This document shows, piece by piece, positions 9,606 through 20,028 of a stretch of DNA of 64,000 bases (position 1 is its first letter; each line of letters opens with the position of its first letter). This DNA comes from Nicotiana tabacum. Lineage: Eukaryota; Streptophyta; Magnoliopsida; Solanales; Solanaceae. The DNA is taken from assembly GCF_000715075.1 (NCBI RefSeq), contig NC_134095.1:54246419-54310418 (forward strand), given 5' to 3'. Both the position numbers and the translations under genes were made by a program. The notes below the pieces were generated by a model, which saw only the letters and a program-made list of their open reading frames with translations, searched no databases and was not told the origin of the DNA.

Positions 9606-11763
9606 TGTCACACTTCCTTTTTTACCATCCCAGGGGGATATAAGAGAGTTTTTTCAATTAAAGTGACATTAATCGAAATGGAATTATTTTATTTGATTTT
9701 ATAGAGTCACCACTTGGAAAAATTTATTTGGTGTCCCAAGTCACCAGTTTACTTTTAAAATCGCAAATCGAGGAAATTTGACTTTATTTAAAGTTTGCGA
9801 ACCAAAAATTCTAGATAAGGAATTCTGTTAACCCGGGAGAAGGTGTTAGGCATTCCCGGGCTCCGTGGTTCGAACACGGTCGCTTAAACTATTAAAATTG
9901 GCCTAATTATCTGATTTATTACATGTTTTAAACCTATTGTGCATTTTATTCCTTTTACCGCTTTTAATTAATTATTTAACCATTTTTAGGATTTATGGAA
10001 TTATTTCTTGAACAAGTTACAATTGTCGTACACTTGTTTGTTTTGGAACACACCGCGGACCACGCTACATGAAATGCACCCATGATTCATGACATGTTTA
10101 TTTTATTAATATTCGAAGTTGTTATGATCGGGTTACATGAAATGCACACCCGAATTTAGGAATTAGATATCATGACCATGCCACGGGAACCGTACCCATG
10201 GCCACAATAATTTATTTAATCGCGCCTAAAGCAAGCTACGATGTTCAAGAACTATTTTTCCTATTTGTGAAATTATTGTGAAGGTTCATGGTTATGGAAT
10301 GAACGTGGAGAAAGAGTAATACTTTAGCTAATAAGACTTGATTCAGTTATACACAAATCCATATCCAAGAATAAGATAAAAACTACAATTAATTCTTAGA
10401 GCTATGTGATGCAACCCATTTTAACCTTGCTCCAGGCGTGACTATCCTTAAGTCTCAAATATTGTGTAGAAACAAACTAATATCACTAATCCAAATAACC
10501 ATATCCACTTCAATAGAGAAAAAAGAAATGATCCTCAAACAGAAACGTAAAAATGCCCAAGCTTATCCTAAGCATACTCAATTGTAGTGTTCAACATTTA
10601 AAAATTTAACAAATCCAGAAAAAGGAGCAATCATGAATTCCATATTATCAAACGAAATGTAATTTACACATTGTTTACCAATAAATATCAAAGCAGCATG
10701 ATTAAGGTATAACCCAAAAGAATCCAAGCAACACCTCAACGTTCTTAACAAATATGAAAACAAAATTCAAAAGGGTTTCAACAAGTAACTTCAACATAAT
10801 AAAAGCAAACAAGGAATTTAACCATTAGCAAAGTAGATTATAAGGCAAAAATCGGACCTCTTGTACAAATGAACGGGGGTTGGAACTACAAGCTTAGCAA
10901 TTTGGTAATTCTGGATCGGAGCTTTCGTCGATAACTACGAACAGAGCAGACAGTTGGACACCTCAACGGCAACCTCGAACGAAAAACTTTTCCGGCCACC
11001 TCGTCCAGCAAAATCTATGTATGTCTATCTCTTTTTATTTTCAAAAAATGGAGATCTATCCCAATGTGAAGAGGGGAAGCACTGGAATTTTAAGAATGAA
11101 GGAGGCGCTGGAATTTTTAGGATTAGATTCTCTGCTCTTTTCCTTTCCTTTCTTGTGTGTCTCTCTTTTCTCTATGTAAGCGTGTGTGAGTGTTTGGGGT
11201 GTAGGGTCTAGGTGTATTCCTTGATTTTAGGAGTTAGCATTATTTTATAGGGATAGGAATTAGGTTAGGTCAAATGGAGAATGGGTATGAGCTCAATATT
11301 TTGGGCTTGAAGGGATTTGGGTTATGAATTTGGGCTAATTAACTTTCGGATATGAAGACTAAATCAAAATCTTTTTTTCATTTTTCTTTTTCTTTGATTT
11401 TAAAATCTAATAAAATCCTAAATCAATCTAATTTGTAAGAAAATTAAAATTGTTTATCTATTAAAACAACTAATTAACTTAAAACTAAATAAAAACAACT
11501 ACTTTCTAAAGACTAAAAGCTAAATATGTAAAAATGATCATTTTTGTGATTTTTCTTAATAAAATTAATTCCTACATGCAAATTGGACCTAAGATGACAT
11601 GAAATTAAAACGTGACATTTTTTATCATTTTTCTATGATTTTAAAATATTAAAAATGCATGAAATGCAACTAAATAAAGAAAAACTTCTAAAATCCCTTA
11701 AAAATTATTTTTGATTTATTTTTAGGAGTTATTTTCATGTAGGACAAAAATTAGATGCTCACA
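9606..11763 (-). repeat. 5' LTR of TR-GAG-1 (2158 bp)
   Basis: On the minus strand it runs from TGTGAGCATC at 11763 to TGTGACA near 9606, ending next to the PBS. Its outer 549 bp match the partial 3' LTR at 678-1226. It contains the conserved hairpin CCGTG(N7)CACGG near 9865-9882 and an adjoining block, AATGCCTAACACC through GGGTTAACAGAATTCCTTA, shared almost unchanged with TR-GAG-2. Small reading frames inside it (10578-10763, 10954-11211) have no recognisable product. Confidence 0.85.
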
Positions 11764-14083
11764 ATATGCTAAGTTTTCGAAGTGTGAGTTTTGGTTGAGT
11801 TCGGTTGCATTCTTGCGTCATGTTGTATCAGCAGAGGGTATTCACATGGATCCTAAGAAGATTGCAGCAGTCAAGTATTGGTCTAGACCCACATCAGCTA
11901 TATAGATCTGGAGCTTCTTGGGTTAGGCGGGCTATAACCGTCAGTTTGTGGAGGAGTTTTCATCTATTGCAGCCCCGATGACCAGGTTGACCCAGAAGGG
12001 CGCCTAGTTCAGGTGGTCGGACGAGTGTGAGGCGAGCTTTTAGAAGCTCAAGATAGTTTTGACTAGGATGCCAGTGTTGGTTTTGCCCACAGGTTCAGGG
12101 CCATATACAGTATATTGTGATGCATCACGTATTGGACTTGGTATGGTGTTGATGCAGAATGGCAAGGTTATTGCATATGCTTCGCGATAGTTGAAGATCC
12201 ACAAGAAGAATTATCCAGTTCATAATTTGGAGTTAGCATCCATTATTCACGCGCTGAAGATTTGGAGGCATTATTTATATGGCGTGTCGTATGAGGTGTT
12301 CACGGACCACAAGAGTTTGCAATACTTATTCAAGCAGAATGAACTAAATTTGAGGCAGGGGAGGTGGTTGGAGCTGTTGAAAGACTATGATATCACCATC
12401 TTATACCATCCGGGGAAGGCCAATGTAGTGGCTAATGCTTTTAGTAGGAAGTCAACCAGTATGGAAAGCCTTGTGTATATTCCGGTCGGTGAGAGGCTGC
12501 TTGCTTTGGATGTTCAGGCTTTAGCCAACCAGTTCGTAAGGTTGGATGTTTCTCAGCCCAGCCGTATTCTAACTTGCATAGTCGATCGTTCTTCATTATT
12601 TGAGAGTTTCCGAGATCGGCAGTATGATTACCCTCATTTGCTTGTCCTTAGGGACACAATGTGGCACGGAGGTGCCAAATATGCTACAATTGAAGATGAT
12701 GGAGTTTTGAGGATGCAAGGTCGTATTTGTGTTCCTAATATGGATGGGCTTCATGAGTTGATTCTTGAGGAGGCCTATAGTTCCCGGTATTCTATTCATC
12801 GGGGCGCCGCTAAGATGTATCAAGATTTGCGGTAGCATTATTGGTGGAGGAGGATGAAGAAGGACATTGTTGTCTATGTAGCTCGGTGTTTGAATTGTCA
12901 GTAGGTAAAATACGAGCATCAGAGACCTGGTGGTTTATTTTAGAAGATTGAGATTCCTGAGTAGAAGTGGGAGCAGATCACTATAGACTTTGTTGTTGGA
13001 CTCCCACGGACTCAGAGGAAGTTCGATGCAGTATGGGTAATTGTTGATAAGCTGACCAAGTCAGCGCATTTCATTCCTATGGCAGTTTCCTATTCCTCAG
13101 AGCAGTTGGCTGAGATCTATATCCGGGAGATTGTTCGTCTTCATGGTGTGCCCCTGTCTATCATTTCTGATCCGGGTATGCAATTTATCTCGCATTTCTG
13201 AAGGGCAGTACAGCGCGAGTTGGGTATGCGGGTCGAGTTGAGCACATCATTTCATCCTCAGACGGATGGACAGTCCGAGCATACTATTTAGATTTTGGAG
13301 GATATGCTCTAAGCATGTGTTATTGACTTTGGAGGTTTTTGGGATCAGTTCTTGCCATTAGCAGAGTTTGCCTACAACAACAGCTACCAGTCGAGCATTC
13401 AGATGGCTCCCTATGAGGCATTATATGGTAGGCGGTGTCATTTTCCGGTTGGGTGGTTTGAGTCTGGAGAGGCTTGGTTGTTGTGTACAAATTTAGTTCA
13501 GGATGCCTTGGACAAGGTTAAGATCATTCAGGATAGGCTCTGTACAGCTCAGTCCAGGCAAAAGAGTTATGCCGATCGTAAGGTTCGTGATGTGGCATTC
13601 GTGGTCAGAGAGTGGGTGTTGCTCCGGGTGTAGCCCATGAAAGGCGTGATGAGATTTTGGAAGAAGGGCAAGCTAAGCCCGAGGTTTATTGGTCCTTTTG
13701 AGATTCTTGATCGAATGAGAGAGGTGGCTTAAAGACTTGCATTGTCGCCGAGTGTATCAATTGTGCACCTAATGTTTCATGTGTCCATACTTCGGAAGTA
13801 TCACGGCGATCCATCCCACGTGTTAGACTTCAGCACTGTCCAGTTAGACAAGGATCTGACCTATGAGGAGGAGACGATGGCCATTCTGGATCGGCAGGTT
13901 CATCAGTTGAGATCGAAGAAGTTCCTTTCTGTTCATGTTCAGTAGAGAGGTCAGTCTGCCAAGGCAGCTATCTAGGAGTCCGAGTCCGATATGCGGAGCC
14001 GATATCCCCATCTTTTCCCCGACTCAGGTACTTCTTTTCTATGTTCGTTCGAGGACGAACGGTTGTTTTAGAGGCGGAGGATA
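11764..14083 (+). pseudogene. Gypsy pol fragment: RT end, RNase H, integrase, chromodomain
   Basis: Domains in order: the end of RT ([20 protein letters not shown]), a connection segment, RNase H (YCDASRIGLGMVL and [15 protein letters not shown]), an integrase zinc-binding part near 12770-12910, the integrase core, then NNSYQSSIQMAPYEALYGRR and the chromodomain-like tail. The frame is broken by at least ten stops. Most are TAG where the relative at 24504 has CAG, and two are TGG codons turned into TAG or TGA. It is dead and would have supplied polymerase and integration functions for the element. The polypurine tract GAGGCGGAGGATA ends at 14083. Confidence 0.9.
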
Positions 14084-14804
14084 TGATGACCCAAAAGGTC
14101 ATCACTTGATTTACAAGTCAATTTTGTGTTCTAAGGCCTTAAACCCTTCTTTTATCTTATCTCGATTTGTGTGCGGGGTCCGGGAGTATATCCGGAATCC
14201 TTTTATGTGAAAATTTGATAAAAATGCTAATTTTGCCTTTAAAATTAAATTTAGGTTGTCTTCGACCAATGTTTTGGGTAAACGGATCCGAACCCGTAAT
14301 TTGACGGCCCCGGATAATCCATAGAAAAATATGGGACTTGGGCGTATGCCCAGAATTGAATTCCGAGGTGCCAAGCCCGAGAAATGAATTTTTGAAGAAA
14401 AATGTTTAACTGAAATTATAAGAGTTTTTGGAAATTTAAATGTGTTTGAATTTGATGGTATCGGGCCTGTATTTTGGTTTCAAAGGCCGGTAAAGGTCTT
14501 ACATGGTATTTAAGTTGTGCCTGTACAATTTGGTAAGAAATGGACTTCATATGACGTGAATCGGACCCTCGGTTGTGAAATTTGAAACTTAAGAGTTCTT
14601 GAGATTTTTCTTTGATTTTGATGCTAAACTTGAAGTTCAAGGTGTTATTTTGGTGGTTTGATCGCACGAGTAAGTCTATAAGATATTTTTAGGGTTGTGT
14701 GCATGTTTGGTTTGGAGCCCCGAGGGCTCGGGTGAGTTTCGGATAGGCCATGGGATGTTTTTACACTTAGGAAAGTTGCAGGTTTTGCTGCTTCTGGTGC
14801 ACAG

Positions 14805-15130
14805 ACATTTTGTGCTTCGCGGTAGCGAAGCCATTCTCGCTATCGCGAAAGGGAAACAGGGCTGGGGAGGATTTTACCCTATGCGAACGCGAGACTCAGG
14901 TCGCGAATGCAGAGTATTTGGGGGTTTGCTCTACGCGAAGGCAACCGGTCAATCGCAAACGCGTAGCTTTAGGATGGGCTGGTCAGGTAACCTAGGGAGA
15001 ACTACGCGAATGCGACCCCTTTATCGCGAACGTGAAGGCAGGGCTGGGCTAAGCCTTCGCGAATGCGAAGATTCTCCCGCGATCGTGTAAGTCCACAACT
15101 GGTAGCTCTTCGCGAACGTGACAGTGCTCA
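14805..15130 (+). repeat. Cluster of CGCGAA-type near-palindromic words in the LTR
   Basis: At least six pairs of words such as TTCGCGAATGCGAA, ATCGCGAACG and TACGCGAATGCG occur in about 300 bp, against an AT-rich background. Equivalent positions in the other large LTRs carry different CGC..GCG words (20840-21180, 27100-27480, 61935-62215). No coding function is evident. Confidence 0.6.
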
Positions 15131-16134
15131 CGCGACGAACAATGTCGCCCAGAACTTAAAACAATAGCAAAATTGGGAATTAGCCCACATTTTCATATTT
15201 TCAAAACTAGAGAGCATTAAGGCGATTTTCAAAAAGCAAGTTCTTCCCCAAAGTATTGGTATATGATTATAAACCTTTTTCTTTCGATTTCCCTTTGCAT
15301 TTCATCAATCTTCATCCAAAAATCTAGGGTTTTTATGGTAGAAATTGGGAATTTGTGTAGAGTTGGGACCTTTTGAATAATTGGGATTTAGACCTCGTTT
15401 TGGGGTCGGATTTCGAAACTAATACATATTCGGGCTCGTGGGTGAATGGATGATCGGGTTTTGGTCCGAACCTCGAGTTTTGACCAAGCGGGCCTGGGAT
15501 CAATTTTTAACTTTTTGGGAAAAATGATAGAAAACCTATAATTAAGCATTGGATATGAAATGCTTTAGCATTTATTAATGTTGTTAAATTATTTTGGGTT
15601 AGATACAAGTAAATTGGAGGGAAATTCTAAAGAAAAAGGGGTGTTTTAGGCTTGAGTTGGTCGTGGAAGTTCGAGGTAAGTGTTTGGTCTAACCTTAGCT
15701 TGAGGGAATAGGTATTGCGCCTTATTTGCTATGTGCTAGTGTAGTGTATGACGTATAGGTGTGGTGACGAGTATTTATACATTGGTGTCAAGCATTGGCT
15801 CCCGTGAGTCCTAAACTGTGATCCTTGTGTTTCTTAACAAGTACTACAAATGCCTAAATTGTTGATTATCCATGTTGAGCAACACTTATGATTATCTTCT
15901 TGGTATTTATTTATTTTTGAGCATTGGCTCCGGTTGAGGTTCATTTATGAAGTTAATTGTTGGTACAAGTTTGGTTATAGTTGATTCCCTTGTGGGGATA
16001 TATTTAATTTCTATTGTTGATTCCCTTGTCGGGATATATTAAATTCTTATTGTTGATTTCCTTGTCGGATGTATTTAATTCTTATTGGTGATTCCCTTGC
16101 CGGGATGTTGTTGTTGTTATTGTTTGGGTGAGGA

Positions 16135-16425
16135 AAGAGAGATAAAGCACGAAGGGTGATGCCGTGCACATTCATACTTGTGCATTTGGTGAGGAAAGAG
16201 TGATAAAGCACGAAGGGTGATGTTGTGCACATTTACATTGATACTTATGCATATGGTGAGGAAGAGAGATAAAGCACGAATGGTGATGCCGTGCACATTT
16301 TTACTATTCACATGGTGATGAAGAGAGATATAGCACGAAGGGTGATGTCGTGCACATTTTCATTATTGATTGCATTGGTGAGGCTTGAGAGTAAAAGTAC
16401 GAAGGGTGATGCCGTGCACTTATTG
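16135..16425 (+). repeat. Tandem hairpin array, unit about 60 bp, five copies
   Basis: Each unit holds GGTGAGGAAGAGAGATAAA followed by GCACGAAGGGTGATGTCGTGC or a close variant. The GCACGA and TCGTGC arms are complementary with a 9-nt loop. Copies occur near 16147, 16208, 16274, 16333 and 16397. The LTR at 26408 has a matching array of six. Confidence 0.75.
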
Positions 16426-17142
16426 CCTGTTTTTTTATGATTTCTTGTTGTTATTGGTTCAAGTGCCTTAATTATCTTATTCCATTATTACTATGATTCT
16501 TTATGTTGGTATTTCTCCCCATAGCATGTTACCCCTCCCCCGTTACTTTTAAATTACCTCTATTACTGTTATTCTGCTAGATACTATTAAATTGCAGGTG
16601 ATTTGTTTGTTGTGTCCTAGCCTCGTCACTACTTCGCTGAGGTTAGGCTCAACACTTACTCAGTACATGGAGTCGATTGTAATGAACTACACTCTATACT
16701 CTTTTGTGCAGATCCCGGTACTGGAGCATACAGACCTTAGCTAGGGGTTGCTGCCTTCAGTCCATCAGGAGACCCGAGATAGTCCTGCAGGCGTCCGCAG
16801 GCCTTGGCGTCCCCTTCCTATCTAGTTTCTTCTGTTCTTTTCTATTTCATAGACAGTCATGTACTTTCTTGTTTAGAACCTATTTGTAGTTTTTCTTAGA
16901 TAGTTCGTGAGATTGTGACACCAGTTCTGGGTGGTTTATGTTTATGGATTCGTATTGGTGTTAGCTTAAATATTAAATTTCGTTCTTCCGCATTATTATT
17001 TCCGCTGTTTATAATATGGTAACTTGAAATTGTTAAGAGATTAAAAATAAAAAGGGTAAATTAATCGGAACAGTTGGTTTGCCTAGCTTTCACTAGTAGG
17101 TGCCATTATGACTCTCGACGGTGAAAAATCTGGGTCGTGATA

Positions 17143-17329
17143 GTACTTGCTTCTTTATTTGTTTACGCTTTCTTTATTAAATTTTTCACTTCTCATTTAC
17201 TTAATAAATAAAAATCAACTACTTTGAAATTATTAAAAAGAATAAATACATGGTTAGTTCACCTTTAGCTTGCCTAGCGGCGACGTTGGACGCCATCACG
17301 GTCTATAAAAGAAATTGGGTCGTGATAAA
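17143..17329 (+). repeat. 3' end fragment of another gypsy LTR (family B-like)
   Basis: The fragment ends with AGCTTGCCTAGCGGCGACGT, GCCATCAC and GGGTCGTGATA, similar to the last 190 bp of the solo LTR at 20123-22912 but clearly diverged. The family-A element ends exactly at its left border, so that element appears to have inserted into this older LTR. No internal sequence or PBS follows. Confidence 0.65.
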
Positions 17330-17462
17330 CCCAGTAAAGAAGAGATGGACAAAGTATTAGATGATGGCAAAGGATTTTGCGACAAAGTGTGCGTAAGTAG
17401 GAGGTAGGGGTGGAAGCAGAGAAGATTATGATGATGTTGAAGTCCAAGAAATTTAACACTTA

Positions 17463-19690
17463 AGAGAGGTTTAAGCTTTTATTGGAATGGTTTGTCCATT
17501 TAATCTTGCTTGCAAGGGATAACACAACGTGCGTCTATAAGAAGTACATTTGTATGGCTGACAATTTGAAAGTTTTCATGAAATATCCATGGGGAAAAGA
17601 GTGTTTTCAGATTACAATTAAGTACTTGAAGAAGGACATGTTGATAGTTTACTAATCATATGTGAGCAAGATTAAGGAAAGCAAAATCTCTGGTAAAAAG
17701 TCTAAATCGACTAGTTATGCCATGTACGACTTCCCATGGGCATTCATGGTAAGTAGTAAAAGACCTTCTAATAAATTCTAGGTAGTTGAGTATAATTATT
17801 TTATTTGCAACAGACTAAAATTAATATTCTTTTTTCATATTAAATGTAGGCTTGGACATACAGAGCAATTTCGCTATTTGATTGTGATACCGAGAAATTA
17901 AAAGTCGTACCGATACTACTACCAAGGATGTTGAGATGACACAATAAGAAAGTGACATTTGACCCTGATTGGAATCCCTTTAAGTAGAGAGTTGATAATC
18001 CAGGTGTGGTAAGTTAGGGAGTGGAATAACACTTTCCAGTAGATTTGACTCAATCAGAGTAGGAGATTATCATAGATCTCTATCGATTTTGTTAGTACTT
18101 CTTGTCTATTGACTTCTATCCATGATATATTTTAGGAGATGCACCCTTACCTTATTCCTACCTTTTTCCTACTTTATTGCTACATGAAAATATTTGGTAC
18201 CATATGACGATGAGGTAGCAGATCCTTTAATTGACAAGTTAGCGATTGATTTAGAATGGGTGATTGCCATTAAGAAGGCACATGGTGCAGTGAGCTTATA
18301 GATTAATGATGAAGTAGAGTTTGCTGATGACGACCCTTTAGGTGAAAATATTCTTGGTTCACCACTAGTTTGTGGTATTCTGATAAAGATATTGGTAGAT
18401 GAGGACCATGCAGTATGTGCGATGCTCAGCCAAGTGATATAGATGTGCGTGAAGATTTGAAGGTTGTGAATGACAAATTAGATGAGGTGTTGAAGATCCT
18501 GGGCGAGTTGCAAAATCATAATAAAAGCTCTTCTAAACTATCTGGATCACCTTGGTATAGGATGACAAGATTGCAATGCATATTGAGGAAGGTCCAATTT
18601 TTGCAAGTAAGATGAAGAAGTTGAAACAGATAAAGAACAAGAAACCGAAGGTAGATGTACTCAAACCAGTTGCGAAGGAAGATAAGAAACTATTCAATGA
18701 ATATTTTGACAAAAAAGAGAAGTTTTCTAAAAACTTTTTGACTGGCATCTATAATTGAAAGTATTTTGAATAGTTGTACAGTGCTAACCCGTCTGTAATC
18801 AATTTCGTAAGTCCCTTAATCATTGTTTATATTTCTTTTTTAGTAGCTCTATATTTAACGTATAATTTTTATAGTATTTAGCATATGGAGGAATCATTGG
18901 CGCTGATACTGGTACGAAACATAAAATATCCATACCTTTATGTATGCAGTCATGTTGTTAAGGATGTCGCATTATGCAACAACATATGCACTGCATGGGA
19001 TACGATAAATGAGAGAGCTAGTAAAAAGACGGGAAGGATTTGGACTTTTATGAGAATGTTGATCCTTGACAAGACTTGTTGCCTTACACCCTTAATGTTA
19101 TATCCTCGAGGAAGTAAATATGTGGCTGTTGAGTGGTGCTACGCTAAAGTGTTATACCGTGTGTAGAAAATTAATAACATGTATTTTGTGCATGTTGTTT
19201 TTCACTTGGCAGAGGGTTTGATTCGAATTTACAATTGCAGTCTCTTGTATGATGATGGTAAATTAGAAGAACTTGTCCAACCCCTCGAACACAGGATGCC
19301 TAGGATTTTGATGAAAACTGGCCAGTTTACAGACTTAGGCCAAGATGTGCTTATGAAAAAATGATTTTTTCGGCAAAGGTAAATTCAATGTGTCATTCAT
19401 TCGTTTTACTCAATTTTTTGGTTTGTTTAGTAACTAATTGTGTTTTTTATTATTATAGTGAAATCAATGGAGTATATGTAGTGAAGTTTATTGACTTCCT
19501 ACTAACTGGTACGCTGATAGTGTAACTTAATGACAAGCAAATGGATTTATTCAGGGGAAAAGTTTTTGCAGTAAATATCTTCAGGGAGGGGAATGATGGA
19601 CCCTTCCTAATTTTATTAGTGTAATTGCATAGGTCATGGGAAATTATTTTTTTGGGTGAACTAGTTATAACTTGTGATATTTGCATCAAC
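17463..19690 (+). pseudogene. Degenerate Ulp1-like (C48) cysteine-protease gene with DUF1985-like domain
   Basis: Decayed exons occur in order on the plus strand. Around 17555-17750 MKYPWGKECFQITIKY and SYAMYDFPWAFM match the DUF1985 pattern and end at a GTAAGT donor. After a TGTAG acceptor near 17848 comes AWTYRAISLFDCD, then VTFDPDWNPFK. Helical and lysine-rich parts follow (18415-18760). The C48-like catalytic part is at 18885-19690: HVVFHLAEGLIRIYNC (normally Y-D-S) and NGVYVVKFIDFLLTG, where the family has D-C-G-V-Y. The catalytic Cys and Asp positions are therefore replaced, and stops occur in every segment. Such Ulp1-like genes are often carried by Mutator-like transposons; that origin here is inference. 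Confidence 0.65.
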
Positions 19691-20028
19691 CTTTATAAGA
19701 TGAAACTACTTTTTTGTCGATTAACCGTTGTTGTTGTTATTTTTTGTTTCGATGTACTTCCTTTTTGTATTACAATAAGCTAGAGGTTGCATATTAGACA
19801 ATGTGTCTAGTAATAAATTAGCTACTTGATTGCATAATAGACAATTGGTCCATTAATAAACTAGTTATTTGGTTGAGTAATAGACTCAAAGTCGCGTCTA
19901 ATAACTTCATCAAATATCACATTACATCGGTAGAACATTACATGATCTAGAATACTTCCAACAAAGGAAACTTAGAATAATTAAACTATTCCTATCAACA
20001 ACAAACTAATATTGCTTCTCATTTCATC
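19691..20028. other. Gap between two convergent degenerate genes
   Basis: AT-rich. It contains two loosely repeated phrases about ATTAGACAATGTGTC near 19795 and 19850. I see no coding potential; it would be the shared 3' flank of the Ulp1-like and GRF-like remnants. Confidence 0.5.

Larger units (their letters stand above)
678..11763 (-). mobile_element. TR-GAG-1: gag-only LTR retrotransposon of Ogre/Tat affinity
   Basis: The element is read on the minus strand. Its 5' LTR is at 9606-11763, a tRNA-Arg-type PBS at 9584-9601, a degenerate gag at 5317-7555, long non-coding tracts with tandem repeats at 1400-5300, a polypurine tract at 1227-1239 and a partial 3' LTR at 678-1226. I find no reverse transcriptase, RNase H or integrase. 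This is the layout described for terminal-repeat elements with a gag domain (TR-GAG), which must borrow pol from a relative. It sits inside the reverse-transcriptase region of the gypsy copy that resumes at 11764. A MITE lies within its gag, and another LTR interrupts its 3' LTR. Confidence 0.8.
11764..17142 (+). mobile_element. Tekay/Del-type Ty3/gypsy retrotransposon, 3' part
   Basis: The copy resumes inside reverse transcriptase directly after TR-GAG-1. It continues through RNase H, integrase and a chromodomain-like C-terminus into a full 3' LTR (14084-17142). Its 5' half would lie left of the window beyond TR-GAG-1. The family is assigned from the C-terminus (EEETMAILDRQVHQLRSKK and the ESDMRSRYPHLF segment), which is characteristic of Tekay chromoviruses. 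The LTR ends within an older LTR fragment that starts at 17143. Confidence 0.85.
14084..17142 (+). repeat. 3' LTR of gypsy copy 1 (3059 bp, family A)
   Basis: It starts with TGATGACCC after the polypurine tract and ends with CGTGATA at 17142 (CGTGACA mutated). Landmarks shared with the LTR at 26408-29578 are the CCCGAGGGCTCGGGTGAGTT block, a CTAACCTTAGCTTGAGGGA block, a hairpin repeat array and the ACCTTAGCT/TGCAGGCGTCCGCA block near the 3' end. Reading frames of 60-131 residues inside it show no known domain. Confidence 0.85.

Noticed and set aside
9865..9882. T-arm-like GTTCGAA hairpin as part of a tRNA gene
   Set aside because: No acceptor stem, D-arm or anticodon arm can be placed around it, and the partner element keeps the stem but changes the loop.
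16135..16425. Regular repeats with palindromic arms as a CRISPR-like array
   Set aside because: They lie inside a plant retrotransposon LTR, spacers are not unique, and there are no cas genes.
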